NCBI GenBank assembly: GCA_013397115.1
Contig: VWZW01001748.1
Span: 996,757-1,060,756 of the forward strand
Length of the DNA: 64,000 bases
Direction of reading: 5' to 3'
Source: Edolisoma coerulescens
Taxonomy: Eukaryota > Chordata > Aves > Passeriformes > Campephagidae
The position numbers were made by a program, and so were the translations under genes. Below, piece after piece: positions 22,867 through 35,207 of the stretch (its first letter is position 1; each line of letters opens with the position of its first letter). Under the pieces are notes generated by a model that made no database searches, had not been told where the DNA came from, and saw nothing but the letters and a program-made list of their open reading frames with translations.

Positions 22867-24499
22867 GAAGCTTGTATGCAAGGTCTTTTTCCACCATGCT
22901 GATCCTCGAAGGTGGGTACTCGGGTCTGTATTAAGCCTGTTGAAGAGATTCTCTCTTTCCATACCTGCAGATGACTCTGTGATCAGTGATGGAAGAGAGT
23001 CTCTGCTTACACAAAGGATGTCATTAAGGCATGCTGCCCTTAGCATGCTGTCCAAGTCAGCACTTCAGAAAAACAGAACCACATTTTTAAAAGTAGCTTA
23101 AAAGCTAATATGAAACTATTGTGAAAACTGTGCAACTTCTGAACCCTGACACCCTTTGCATGTGTTGGGACAGAAGTAAAGAGTCTTCCCCTACCAATTT
23201 CCTGTTTTCTTAATAGCATATGATGTTTTAATCTCCACTTCTCTCAAATTTTCTGCCTTTCCCTGTCTCAATCACTCTGCATAATGAAAAGTTCATGTAT
23301 TAAGAATGCATGCTGAGGCTTTCTAGCCAAGTCTCCACTCAAACTAACCAGTCTTCCAATCCTATTATGTACAAAAGAGAATATTGATTTCCCTGCTGTC
23401 AGTAAGACTTTATTATATGACATGAGGATGAAACAGATCGTATCATTGACAGCTGCATATTATAAATGGAATTGCTGTGAATAGTGAGAAAGACTAGAAT
23501 AAGAATTGTAAATGTCTTTGCTTTATTTTTGTTACCTAAACTGTGCCAATTTATGATATTTAGTAGTCAGATAGCTTGTTAAAAACAATCAGATAATATT
23601 CACAAGAATTCCAATTATACTTAGATTAAAGAAAGAATAAGAAATCTAAGTATCTTGCAGAGATTGCTTTGGACACTGTGGCACATGCTACTATGATTTT
23701 GTTTCTCTAATATGTTATTTACCTGCCCGTGTCCTGCACATGCCCTACAAGTAAATTTCCATGAGTCTTTCTTGGTCAACACGTAGATTATCCTTCACCA
23801 ATCAAATGGTCTTCCTGCTGGACTCAAAACTGGAGAGATTTTCTCTTCTTTCATCCACCTATGAATATTTATGACTCTGCTAGGTGAGTCTAATAAGAGT
23901 CTGATTTAAAACCCATTCAACTCAGAAGGAGCCTTTCGGATTATTTTAATGGGATTTGACGCTGACCCTAACACTTTATGTCAGTAGACATTACTGAGAG
24001 CTGTAAGCATCCTGAAGAGATAGGGAATGAACACAAAGGAGCAGAGTCTGGTGTGCATGTATAAAGAAACTGGATGTTTCAGGCTTCACTAAGGGGTTTT
24101 TGTTTAGCTGCTACATCAACTATTTGACAAATGAAGCTGACTTTGGTATCTTACTCATGGGGTGTCAGAACTCTGCTTATTTCTGTGTCTTTTATTAGCC
24201 TACATTCAGTTTGATACTCACAAGAAAAGTAAGATTGTACTGTGCTGCAGAGAGTAGAGTGATATTTGCTGGAGTAGCTGTCTAAGTTGTGGTTTGAAGA
24301 CTGTTCCCCAAAATAATTGGAGAATGTACCTAGCAGAAGTTTACAAAAAAACCTCTAGAAAAATATGTCTTGAAGCAAAGTATGCATTTTTTAATGTACA
24401 TATGTCTGCAAGCTGACAAGCCCCAGAAGTTTATTATTCATATATGAACACATCTAATAATATATAGGCATTTAAATGTTCTCAATGTCCAAATGGAAA
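22867..24499. other. Noncoding DNA between solo LTR and CR1 fragment
   Basis: No gene or repeat family is recognised. The sequence is AT-rich, with short unrelated open frames only. Confidence 0.65.
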
Positions 24500-24687
24500 C
24501 CAGCAACGAGTGTTAGATCAGGTCCAGATGAGGGCCATGGAGATGGCCAGAGGTCGGAAGCACCTCTTGTGTGAAGAAGAGTTGATGTTTAGTCTGAAAA
24601 AGAGAAAGCTCTGGGAAGATCTTGTTGTGGTCTTTCAGTACTTACAGGGGCTTATAAGCAACATCAAGAAATACTTTTTCCCAGGGC
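24500..24687 (+). mobile_element. CR1 LINE fragment (internal ORF2 part, 3' truncated)
   Basis: The DNA resembles the part of avian CR1 that encodes the ORF2 C-terminal region. The frame reads LDQVQMRAMEMARG near its start and contains FSLKKRKLWEDL and VFQYLQGL, matching the VQRRAMEM...FSLEKRRLRGDL...AFQYLKG pattern of CR1. About seven residues between the EEEL and FSLKK parts appear deleted. Similarity stops near CTTTTTCCCA, so the usual CR1 3' end is missing. It is a dead copy. Confidence 0.8.
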
Positions 24688-27600
24688 CTGTAGGATTCTG
24701 TGTAGTCTGTATAATATTCCCTGAACTATGGCTCTGTATATATGAGAAAGTATGACTATGAGTAAAAGCAGATTTAAATAATATTTTTAAGATAAAAATC
24801 TTGTATTTGTTCCTTGCTACAATTTAAAGAAAAAAACATAATTAGATTGGAACTAAGGATTGTCAAAGCTTGTTATTAATTTTATGTTTATACTAATTAT
24901 TTCCATAATATTCAAGAATATTTTGTATGCAGAAGAATTAGAAAGATTGTTAAAATAAATTTAAGTATGATCAATAAATATAAAAAATTAACACAAATAA
25001 CTTCTGTTCTGCATTTTTGCATTTATTATTTCCTGTTAAAATCAAGATTCTTTAAATTAAATATTTTTTCCCTTCTATTGCCACTGAAAGACAGAGCTAA
25101 AGTGGCTTATGTGGCCTAAATATCTGATTATATCACATGAAAATATGGGATACAAGAGGACAGCTCAGTCACGTTCAAGTGTCCTAAATCTAATGGTGAA
25201 AGGACTCTGTGGTTTTACAGGCTGGCCTTTGAAGTTCTGCATCCTAGGGCCTAAGGTACAATAACTACATTAAAAAAAAATGCAGGTTTAAAATTTTCTT
25301 CTTCAATGTTCATTTCACAGACTGCATTTAGACAAATTAGGGCAACACGTAGTCCATGACATGTCTTGGTCTCCAATTTTTTTGGATTAGGCAGTTGAAC
25401 AGGTAATTTAGAGGTCACTTACAGTTTACACACCTGGATTTCCTTTCCTCAATGGGAAGCGATGGTTGTATTTCTTATCTTAGTGTGGGGCACAGCATGT
25501 ACATGAATCATCTATTTCCTCTAATTTAGATGTTGTCTTTGACATAGGACATGCTTCACTGGATCATGCACTTAAAATCCAGCAGGTAACACAATTTTTG
25601 CTTCAAGCAAGATGAAAATTGCCGATTTAATGTCCCTGGACCTGAGATCCTCTCCATCATTTCCATTTTACTGTAAGAGTAGTGAAAGAAACTGAACACA
25701 TAGTTTCCATGAACGAGTCTTACATCTCAAGGAAGAGTTTAAGTTAAAAAAAAAATTAAGTATCTTCTTCAGATTCATGAGGATGATTTCAAATTCATAA
25801 TAATATTATGTCAACTGGCCTTAAGTTCTACACTTAGAAATGTGAAGTTCTGCAGGATGTTACAGTAATATTTTTAAGCTTTTTTCATATATAGGTAACA
25901 GAAACTAACAATATTTTCTACATTAGAGTATGAACAAGGTTCAAAGACACTGTTTTTCAGATTTTTATTATACACATGTATGTATGTTTGTGTCTTTGTA
26001 CTCAGAATGCAAATCTCAATCATAAAAATGGTCATTATTTTGCTTGGTAGGGTTATTGCTCTGCCATTTTATATCTTTGGAAAGATACCAAGTTTTGTTC
26101 TATTTCTAGGCCTTAAATAGTCCACTAATCTTAATTAAATATTCTCTTGTTAACTGCACAAGGACAATATCATAGCCTTTAGCTTCAGCTAAGTTCCTTG
26201 GGTTTTTTTAAAAGCTAAAGATGATGAGTTTATTTGATTTATGTTCACTTTGGGGTTCTGTTTCATTACTATAAAAAAATAGATACATACTTGAGTCATT
26301 ACTTAAGCTACTCTATCTGTTTTCCCTCCTGCATCTGACTCTTTCACTGAAAGAAGCTGAATATACTGTTGAATAACACAGCAAGTCACTTTGTCTAAAA
26401 TTAAAATATGTAATTTCTGACCAGATTTCCTTCCTTCACCAAAGGTATACATTAGGACTTTAATGATGCATGAAGACCAATCCCAGTTGCCAATGCACAG
26501 GCCTTCATAATATTTTAGGGAACCAATAATTAGCATTTTGGAACTGTGTGTGCATCTCACAAGCAATCTGGTTCTCCTCCTCCTTCCTGTTTTGAAGTCA
26601 ATAGCCTGTGTTACACCAGCCATCTGCAGTTCTGCAGACAGGTGCAGGGTCAGCATCACAGCTCCAAGCATGGAGTTCAGAGAGAGATGAAAAAATTACT
26701 AAGCAACTAAGAAGAATTTCCAGCATAATTAAAAACCCCCACCAGCATTCACATCTAAAAATATGCATGTTTTTATTTGGTTTTTTTTTACATTTCTCTG
26801 GTCATGGTTTGCTCAGACAAAACAGCACATGGACTTGCTTGCAAATTTAAACTGTGTAGGAATAATGAGAAATATATAAGGCTAACCATAAAACGTAGGG
26901 GAAAAAAAATCCAGATAGTTTATTGAAGACTCGTGCCTTGGAGTTAATAGACTATTCTACAGTATTGATTGCCTCAGAAACACGATGCTGCTCTCTAATA
27001 GCTGTAGACACCAACCAAAATGCTGCGGTGGTGCAAGTGTCAGGTAAGTACAGCACAGGAGATCAGGCCAGTGAACTCTCCAAGCCTCACACATTGCTCC
27101 ATCTGCTCAAATTTCAGGTTTTTTTCTTTTTTCCTCCTTTCTATTGCTTTAGTGGACTGAACACTTCCTACAAACTCCTCCACTTTCTGCATATTCTCCT
27201 CCCTTTAATTTGGACCTATGAATGGGGTTTTAGGAAAAGAGAATTGAAATAACACCATCCTCTACAGAAATAATTATACACGCAACAAGTGCACCTTGGT
27301 CGAAATAATTTCTGTTCCCGGACCTGTCTTCCAAGCATGAGGTTCAGTGAAGTGCACAACTAGAGACTTTATATGCGTTGAAAAGCACTGTCATCAGTGT
27401 CAGGTAAACAGTATTTTCATCCAACATCTTCTTCTGAAGGTACTGCAATTGGGTGAAATTATGGTAGCAGTTAGGAAAAGATTTTTTTTCCCTTTTTTTT
27501 ATACATACAGTGATTTCAGGATCAGTAAGGCTAACTAGCATTCACTGGTGAAATTTTCATATGTAAAATATATTCTAGTTGATATTATTTATGTGTCTAA

Positions 27601-28667
27601 TGATGAAAAATTTTGATATTATTGTCTAGTTATCTCCATAATAATTTTGCTTTGGTTTTAATGTCATATCAGTGCTTTAGTGACACTCTAAATTATCAGA
27701 GGTTTTAGCATATAAAAATAGCAACTTTGATTATTTTATTTTTCACTGGTAGAATCTCAAATGTGGATGAATCTATTAACAAAACATGGATCAAGAACAC
27801 AGAAAAGTATAAAGTTCTTCAAAATATTGTGATTTAGATGAAATGGAGATCCTATCTTTTTCTTAGACTAAAGCAAAAAAGTCTTACTTCAAGATCATTA
27901 AATTTGTATATGCACGTAATTAAATCATAGGTGGCATTTCAAGTTACCAATTAGAAAGGTTAGCCAAGGCATCAATACCTTTTCAGTGAAAATCCTTGCT
28001 AAATGACACTGTTAGCAAAAAAAGAAATTAGCTTTTTTAATTGTGTTCCAAACTTATCTTAACCTCAAAACGTGAACTGATTGTATAAATTTGTAATTAT
28101 CTAGCCCTGATTTTGTCTTGGTTTTTGTGAGTTTGATTGGTTTTTTTTTCAATAAAATAACTTGGTGTCATGTTTCTACCACTATAATATAAGCAAATCA
28201 TGAAATATATGTTATTTTCAAATGTAAGTCATACATTTAGTATATTGATATTATTCCTTCATTTTCTCCTGTGCATTATCTAATACATTTGCATTGTTTG
28301 ATTTCCATTTATATGCTGATATTTCAGAAGACTGTTCATCCATTCTCGAAATTTAGATTCCTAGTCATACACAAATTTTGACCTGCTTCTCCTTCTGCCT
28401 ACAAACAGCATCACTTTCCTATCCTAAATCTAATTTCCAAGTTAAAATACCCTTTTAAAATGAGAATGTGACGGTCTTTTGAGAAGTTGTACTGTTTAAT
28501 AATTCATTTCTTATGTGCTCTGATGCTGAGCAGTAAGTGTTAAAAATGATTAATCCAGTCTGGGTGTCTTACCTGCAGCAAAAAGGTACATTCTTAACTC
28601 ATTCCAGCAGGCAGACATGACCTGAAAGTCTTGTGAAGAGCGAGCACAATAAATGTACACAGGCACA
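24688..28667. other. AT-rich noncoding DNA, no gene recognised
   Basis: Nothing coding is recognised. A strong splice-donor-like CAGGTAAGTACAG occurs at about 27041-27053, but no recognisable exon precedes it. A similar GTGTCAGGTAAACAG lies at about 27397. The rest is low-complexity AT-rich DNA. Confidence 0.65.
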
Positions 28668-29365
28668 TGTTAGGACATGGCCTGGGGTTTAACTAACTAA
28701 ACTCACCGTGAGAAACTGCTGGACATGGCATGAGAAATTGCTGGATACGACAGATAACAGAGAGAGAAGTTGACAAGTGTTGTGGGTTGCACTGTGAATA
28801 ATGGCCAGATTTCACATATAGTTGCAGGGCAATGAGGTGAGAGATGGCCAAATCTTATAAATAATTGAGGAGTCAACTGGGGATCTTTGAAAAGTGAGGC
28901 ATAGCAACGTCAGCAAACCCTCAGCAACCATAATCTGTGAGATAACATACTGAGTACAGAAGTAACAAAATTGAGTCCAGTTGGGAAAACGTAATTAACA
29001 ATGGGACAGTTATTTGGGATGAAACACAGGTGGAGAAAGGGAGGGGTCCAGATGGATGGGGAAAACAAGCACAGGAAATGGAGAGGAGCTGGAACAAGAG
29101 AGGTTAATTGAGTGCAAGTAACATGCTGACTGGAATACTTCTCTGGTCGAGCCCTGTCCTTATTAAATTCTGTTCCTAACCAGTTTGTGTATGAGTGCAC
29201 TTCATCCTGGGTATGAGTGTGTGAACCACTCGTGGCCTTCAGGAGGGATTAGTCAGTAAGCAGGATGAGAGATCTGAGTGCCAGTCACTGATGGAAAACA
29301 TTGTGTGTTAGAGTGGGGAGGAGAACCACTAGTAGCCTTCAGATTGGACTAGCATGTAGTAACAG
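28668..29365 (+). mobile_element. LTR-retroelement-like segment (uncertain ends)
   Basis: The segment starts TGTTAGGACATGGCCTGGGG and has repeated GAGAAA[C/T]TGCTGGA words. It also holds a CTCTGGTCGAGCCCTG stretch followed by TTATTAAATTCTG, which has the look of an LTR R/U5 region with a degenerate polyadenylation signal. Its composition (GA-rich, GC-higher) differs from the flanks. I could not fix the 3' end or a primer-binding site, and no retroviral protein frame follows. GC-richer sequence with the same look continues to about 29760. It could be another avian repeat class. Confidence 0.4.
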
Positions 29366-29371
29366 GATGCC
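29223..29371 (+). repeat. Partial 100-bp tandem repeat
   Basis: GAACCACT[C/A]GT[G/A]GCCTTCAG begins at 29223 and again at exactly 29323. About 45 bases of each copy align, ending near CAGGATG. The rest of the second copy has drifted or was never part of the repeat. Confidence 0.75.
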
Positions 29372-29556
29372 AGCACCTGGAAAGACTCAAGGCCTCAGGA
29401 TCTGATGCAGGAACTGTGCGAGGCACCTGGGATCTGGGCAAAGACATTACAGGCACTTGGAGGCTGGGATAATATACAAGGAGTGTATAGAGGTGGTATT
29501 CCCGTAGATCTGGAGAGGGAGGGTGAGAGTATGGAACCACGGGTGAGCTCACACCC

Positions 29557-29573
29557 TGTGTGTGTGTGTGTGT
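29557..29573. repeat. (TG)n microsatellite
   Basis: Eight TG units and a T are read directly, inside the GC-richer LTR-like area. Confidence 0.85.
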
Positions 29574-32500
29574 ACCACAAATGTGTTCTCCACCTCACTG
29601 CTGATGGGACCTGGCCACAGGGAGCCTCTGCATCCATGAGTCTTGGATGGCAGACACCACAAGGTCTGAGAGGGACCAAGATCATGGCCATGAGGGAAAA
29701 TTCCCTGAGTCACAAAGTCTATCAGGTTTGGCTACCTTCTACTACAAGTTTCACATGTTAATCAGGATGAACACTAAGTTGTCCTCTAGTCTCTAATTCA
29801 TCCTTAAAAGAGCCTTCAGCAGAAAAATGAAAGAGAACATTGCTTTTTTTCGTGAAAGAAACAATGCATACTTGATGTAATGACTTTTACTATGTCATGT
29901 TAAGGCCCTTAAAATCATAGCAATTTAGTTAGGAACAAATTATACAAAATATACCCATCTTATTTTCAAATGTATCCACTCCTGAAAGTCAATTCTGTAC
30001 TGGGAAAAAAGCTGAGTTATGTAATTGAATATATAAACAGGCCTATTTCCAAACCTTGTTATTATTATTTGCTGCTGGTTTCTGCTGCAAGACAGAAATT
30101 TAGTCAGAATTGTCTTAGGAGGCTGCAAAGTCTGAGAGGAAACATTAATAATTTTTTTCTTACATGCAATTATTTTGAAAAATATATTTGAAATAATATG
30201 ACATAAAATTTATATGTATTTATCATTCCTTGAAGGACAATTATTTTTATATCATTTTACCAGAAAATTTATCAGCACTGGTATAGTTTCCCTGATTATG
30301 TAAACTAGTTTCCAAGCACATTTACCTTCTATCTGGCACCATTACCAGCAGTATTAAGTAATTTGTAGATAAGTCATTAATCATTTCCTTTTATGTTTAG
30401 TGCAATAATATTAATCATGAGCGAACAAATTGAGTAATCACATAGCTGTAATACGTGATTCCCTCAGGAGTCCTGTTGTAATTTACTAATTACAACCATG
30501 ACACAATATTGTAGACTCAATCAAAAATTGCAGTTTGCTACTTTAATAATGCTTTAATTCCCAAGCTGCAGTAGCAATACCTGACCATGAACACGCCCCC
30601 TACTTCAATGTAGCCTACAAGGTTGATGGTGCCAGGTAAGAAAAAGACAAAGAGGTTGCAGAAGTGATGGAACCACCAGTAACTTTAGTGTGGGTATTTT
30701 CCTGAAGTATTAATGAAATTAATACATTTTACAGATAATTATTAATTTACCAGGGGGAAAAAAAAATATAGTTCTTGCTTATGATCTGATACACACTAAC
30801 TATAATGCTGACTAAAACCCAAACCGAAAAAAGGAAAAAGGCCATCATAATCTATGCCACTCTGATAACATGGATTCTTAAGTTTTACATCTACTTTTCA
30901 TTTCTCAGTCATCTGTAAAGATGTTATCATAATTTGAACACTATGAGGACGGGTAACCAAAGTGAGCAGCCAGTGCTGTGAAAAGAGTACAAGGTGATAT
31001 GCAGTTAGGTCTACAGTCAAAAAAATCACGTTTTGTCACATCACCTTAAGCAAAGATGGTTTTTTTTTTGCTTGTACTTAATTGATTTAGTTGTGTTAAC
31101 ATTTATATTTCAGCAGGAGTTCACAGAGCCTTATATAAGGTTTCAGAGGGGACTGTTGTAATAGAACAACAAGGCCACAGTTCTTGGTATGCAAATACAG
31201 TAATGTAGGTTGAACATGGCAAACCTTGCTAAGCATCTATTCTAAACATTTTCTGCGGTCACCTGTTGGAACAAATGCTCTGCATCTGTGAGGCATTATC
31301 TACTTGTTATTTTAGTTACAATACTGAAGAAGCATTAATAACATATATTTTGGAGTTTCATTTCTTGACAGTCTTTAAATCCTCTGTCCCTTTTTAAAAC
31401 TCTTGTGTCATGCAATCATAAGAGTACCAAAAGTCACTTGTTTTTCTTCAAAGCATGCATGGCTCATGGACATTTTCATTGAACTTTACTCAATGCCTGA
31501 TTATTCTCTCTTAATCCATAAACTGACCTGAAGTTTTTTCCAAGCAAGTATTGAAACAAATTCCTATATCTCTCAATTGCTACAAAATGTTTTGGAAGGC
31601 TTTGGGTTGGAGAAGTTTCTGTGCTATAATGAGTTGTCAGTTATGAAAGGGTTTTCTTTTGTTTGTTTGTTTGGGTTTTTTTAATCAGCTGCCTTTACTA
31701 TAAAAGGTATAAATTTGAGTTTAAAAAAATCCTTAAAGATACACATAAAATAGAAGACCTTGTCAAGTAGACTCTCAGAATGAATATTTTGCTATTTTAC
31801 GTGTTATTCTAGCTTCATCATAATCCTACTGGAAACCATTTCTTGGTTTCATGTTTGCATTATCTCTTCTTCAGTCAGTGTTTTATTCCAGAAGTCTTTA
31901 GTGCAAAATATTATCTTCATATTCTGCTAGTGAAAAGATATATTATTCAATACAATAGTTTCAGTTATGAAGTCATTAATATAGTAGTATTTCAAAGAAC
32001 TGCACTTGGGAAAAGGATTACATGTGTAATCTCTTAAGAGAGAAACTTGTATGCTGAAAGCATATTTTGGAGTTAAATTTCATTTGAATGCTTGACATAA
32101 TTATGGGCCACCATATGATTGTGGCATGTCCAGCATGTTCTGGGTCACTGAGTGGGAATACACATTTGAGCAAGACTCGTCCATTCACCTGCTAACTGGG
32201 TTACCCTGCAGTAGAAGCTTTGTCACTGAGATCAGCACCACCACTGACAATTAGGATGTTAATATCTGACCACTGGCTCCCTGATGGCTTTGTTGTAGTT
32301 TTAAATTAAGATTAAAATTCAATTTATAATACAGAATTTTGACTAACCATGGGCGATTTATATAAACTGACCTCTTTTTATGATTTTCAGTGATGCCTGG
32401 GCCCCTTGAAAATACTGAGGGTTTTTGGTTTTATTTTATTGGGTATTTTTTTGTGGTAGCAATTAACCTCTTTTCCCCCCCCCCACTGCTCACACTTCAT

Positions 32501-33084
32501 TTTCATAAAAATAATTTTTTGAAACTAGTAAATTTATGAAACAAAGACCAGTGATGAAGAGACATTATAACAATGCTGAAGCAAGAGTTTTGTGAGTTCT
32601 GCCTGCTGTGTGTGCTATTGTGCTTTGGTGTTCTGCCTTCCAGAGTTTGGAGGAGTCAAACAGTATAAAATTAAGGACTTAAGGGCAGAAAATAGGGCAG
32701 CAGTCAAAACCCATTGAATTTAGTGCATACTGGACATGGTGCACTGACAGCAATCTGTCAGCTGCTGTCTTAGCTGGGGGCTTGATAAACAGTACTAGTA
32801 ATTCTTAGTGGAGTAAGAGATTGGAAATTTGACTACAAACGGGAACAGTGAATTCATTCAGGAGACTGACATGATTTGGTGCTGCTTCCTTAAGCCTAAA
32901 GGTCTTCTAGGCCCCTAGAGCTGTGGGAGGGAGTCAGCTGCACACCCTCAGCAGATGCAACAGACAGCCTGTGTGAGCTGAAGAGCTGCCTCAGACTCTG
33001 AGGGTTAATCTTGTTACAAAATTCTTCTTGCAACCTGGTTAACATTTGTTTAATCTACATAACAATAAGAACCGATAGTTTTTC
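29574..33084. other. Noncoding DNA with homeodomain-like motif cluster
   Basis: No exon is recognised. Up to about 29760 it continues the LTR-like composition. Around 30360-30560 there are many TAAT/ATTA words (TTAATCATT, TTACTAATTAC) and a perfect hairpin at 30475, the look of a conserved noncoding element. A C10 run lies at 32475-32484. Confidence 0.6.
30475..30496. repeat. Perfect inverted repeat, 9-bp arms with ATTA cores
   Basis: GTTGTAATT and AATTACAAC flank TACT. Each arm holds a TAATT homeodomain-type core, so it could be a paired binding site; this is inference. Confidence 0.8.
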
Positions 33085-33530
33085 ATGGAACCATAGAATG
33101 CTTTGGTTTGGAAGGGACCTTAAAGAACATCTGCTTCCAACACTCCCTGTTATGGGCAAGGGTACTCCACTAGACCAGGCTGATCAGAGCCGCATCCAGC
33201 CTCATCTGGAACACCGCCAAGGATGAGGCATCCACAGCTTCTTTGGGCAATCTGTTCCTGTGTCTCGCCACCCTCAGAGTTATGTTTTTTCCTTACATCT
33301 AATCTAAATCTACTCTCTTTTAGTTTAAAGCCATTGTCCACTGTCCCTTGTCCTACCACTACATGCACTTGCACATGGTCCCGCTTCAGCTCTCCTGTAG
33401 GCACCATTTAGGTACTGGAAGGCTGCTAGAAGGTATCCCCAGAGCCTTCTCTTCTCCAGGCTGAACAACCCTCAGCCTGTCTTCACGGGAAAGCTGCTCC
33501 AGCCCTCTGGTCCACGCACACCACCTGGAC
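33085..33530 (-). mobile_element. CR1 LINE 3' fragment
   Basis: Read on the plus strand it begins CCATAGAATG...GGTTTGGAAGGGACCTT and continues through CACTAGACCAGGCTGATCAG, GGCATCCACAGCTTC and CTTCTCTTCTCCAGGCTGAA, which is the reverse complement of the last 450 bases of avian CR1. The minus-strand frame keeps GFKLKESRFRLDVRKK, matching the KLRQGRFRLDIRK part of the CR1 ORF2 C-terminus, before decaying. The CR1 3' end is at the low coordinate and the 5' side is truncated, as is usual for target-primed insertions. Confidence 0.92.
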
Positions 33531-35182
33531 AATCTGAAGATTTCAACTTCTTTTCCAGAAGGGTACATTTATATTGTATATTGTATATTTACAAGATTTT
33601 TCTCCAGGCAAAAATAAAAGCTATTATCTCTACCAACTGCTCTGAAACTCTTGATTATAGTATGACAAGTGGTAATACTCTTCCCCTCATGACGCCGTAA
33701 GAATGGTAAAATAGTCCCATATTGAACATAACAAAAGGAATAGTTTAGGCCCTTTAAAATTTGGATTTAAATCCTTGATGCAAAAAATGGCTGTAAGAAA
33801 GCACTTGTCTGACTGCTTGACAATTTGCTAAATGTAGCAAAGAAAAATGAACATATGTATTAGATATGCTAGGTGAGTTTCCTTTTAACAGGTAGGGAAG
33901 AACTGTTTAAATTTTTTCTGGTCACTGATCCCACCTATTATTTTGAATTCAAGAATATACAAAGTATGAGTGACTGACTGCCTGGGTAGGTGTTTTTCAG
34001 TGAAGGTTAACCTAATACAGATATCGAACAGTCTTTTTTATTTTAAAGAATTCAGTGATTTCACATGCCTAATTTCATTAATCATATGCTGCTTTTATGT
34101 AAATACTTCACTGTTACATGGGTGTTTTTAAATAAAGTGTTAGAAATAACCTATGAGCAGAAAAGCAACCCCACACTTTTTATTTCAATAGTTACAATTA
34201 CTGGATGAAATGTTCATGAATCTGGAGATACAGATACGTAGAATTTGTTTTATATTTATAGTGTATTTAGGCCAGCCATACCCACACAAAATCTTTTCTG
34301 GTCTGTAAGACTGTTAGTGAAAGTTTGGGTGGAATATTAGAAAGAGTAGCTAGGAAAATAAAAAGTATTTGTTCCTCCAAGGAAACTGTTCCATATCGAG
34401 AAGGGCAAATTTTTGAACTATCAAGTAGAGGATTCCATTTGATCTCAATTCTCTGAGTATACCATGAAAAAGGAAACATCCCTTTAGGAAAACAGAATGG
34501 AAAAATTGTTGTAGAAAGTTAATGACAAGTTATATGTGCCCAAAATAATAACAATATTTTGGATTAAAGCATGAAGATCAGGTAAAAAGCCTATATCTTC
34601 AACATTAATAATCTGCAGCAATTAGAATGGTTTCATACTAAATACTTCTATTTGATCCCTCAATGCAATTTTCTAGAGTGGTTTTCCCAAGGGGAAAAAT
34701 CTGATTAGTTAAAAATATAGATGCCAAATGCAGAAGATAATCTAAGAAAATAATGTGAATAAAATGCATCACTGTCAGAATGTGCTGTTTGCCGCAGAAC
34801 AGCAGCACAGCTAATGTGGGGAGCTGTCTCATCGTTGTGTAAAACTTTCAGAGCCTTAATTAAAAGTGCGAAGAAAAAAATTGGCTTTTTTCTGTTCTGT
34901 CAGCCACAAACGACAGCCTTGCTGAGCATGCCAGCTCGAGAGACATATGGAGAACTATCTAGTATTTGACATCACAAATTTCAACAAAGGCTTCACAACA
35001 ATTATCAGTACCCGTAACTTACAGATACACCTGATGCACTGTAACTTTATTGTCATCAGCAGGTATATTCCTATTCCTCTTCCTTTTTTTCCCACTCTGA
35101 ATAACAGATGAGGTGCTAATTGCAAGTTTAAAGGCTTCTGGACATATTAGCTCTGTGCACAAATTTTTTTCAGCTTATCTTT

Positions 35183-35207
35183 TGCCTATTGGATGTTCCA
35201 ATAGGCA
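35183..35207. repeat. Perfect inverted repeat, 11-bp arms containing CCAAT boxes
   Basis: TGCCTATTGGA and TCCAATAGGCA flank a three-base TGT loop. Each arm has a CCAAT/ATTGG core, the recognition core of NF-Y, in opposite orientation. Mixed base composition makes chance less likely than for the AT-only palindromes. No promoter features (TATA box, CpG island) are nearby. Confidence 0.85.
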
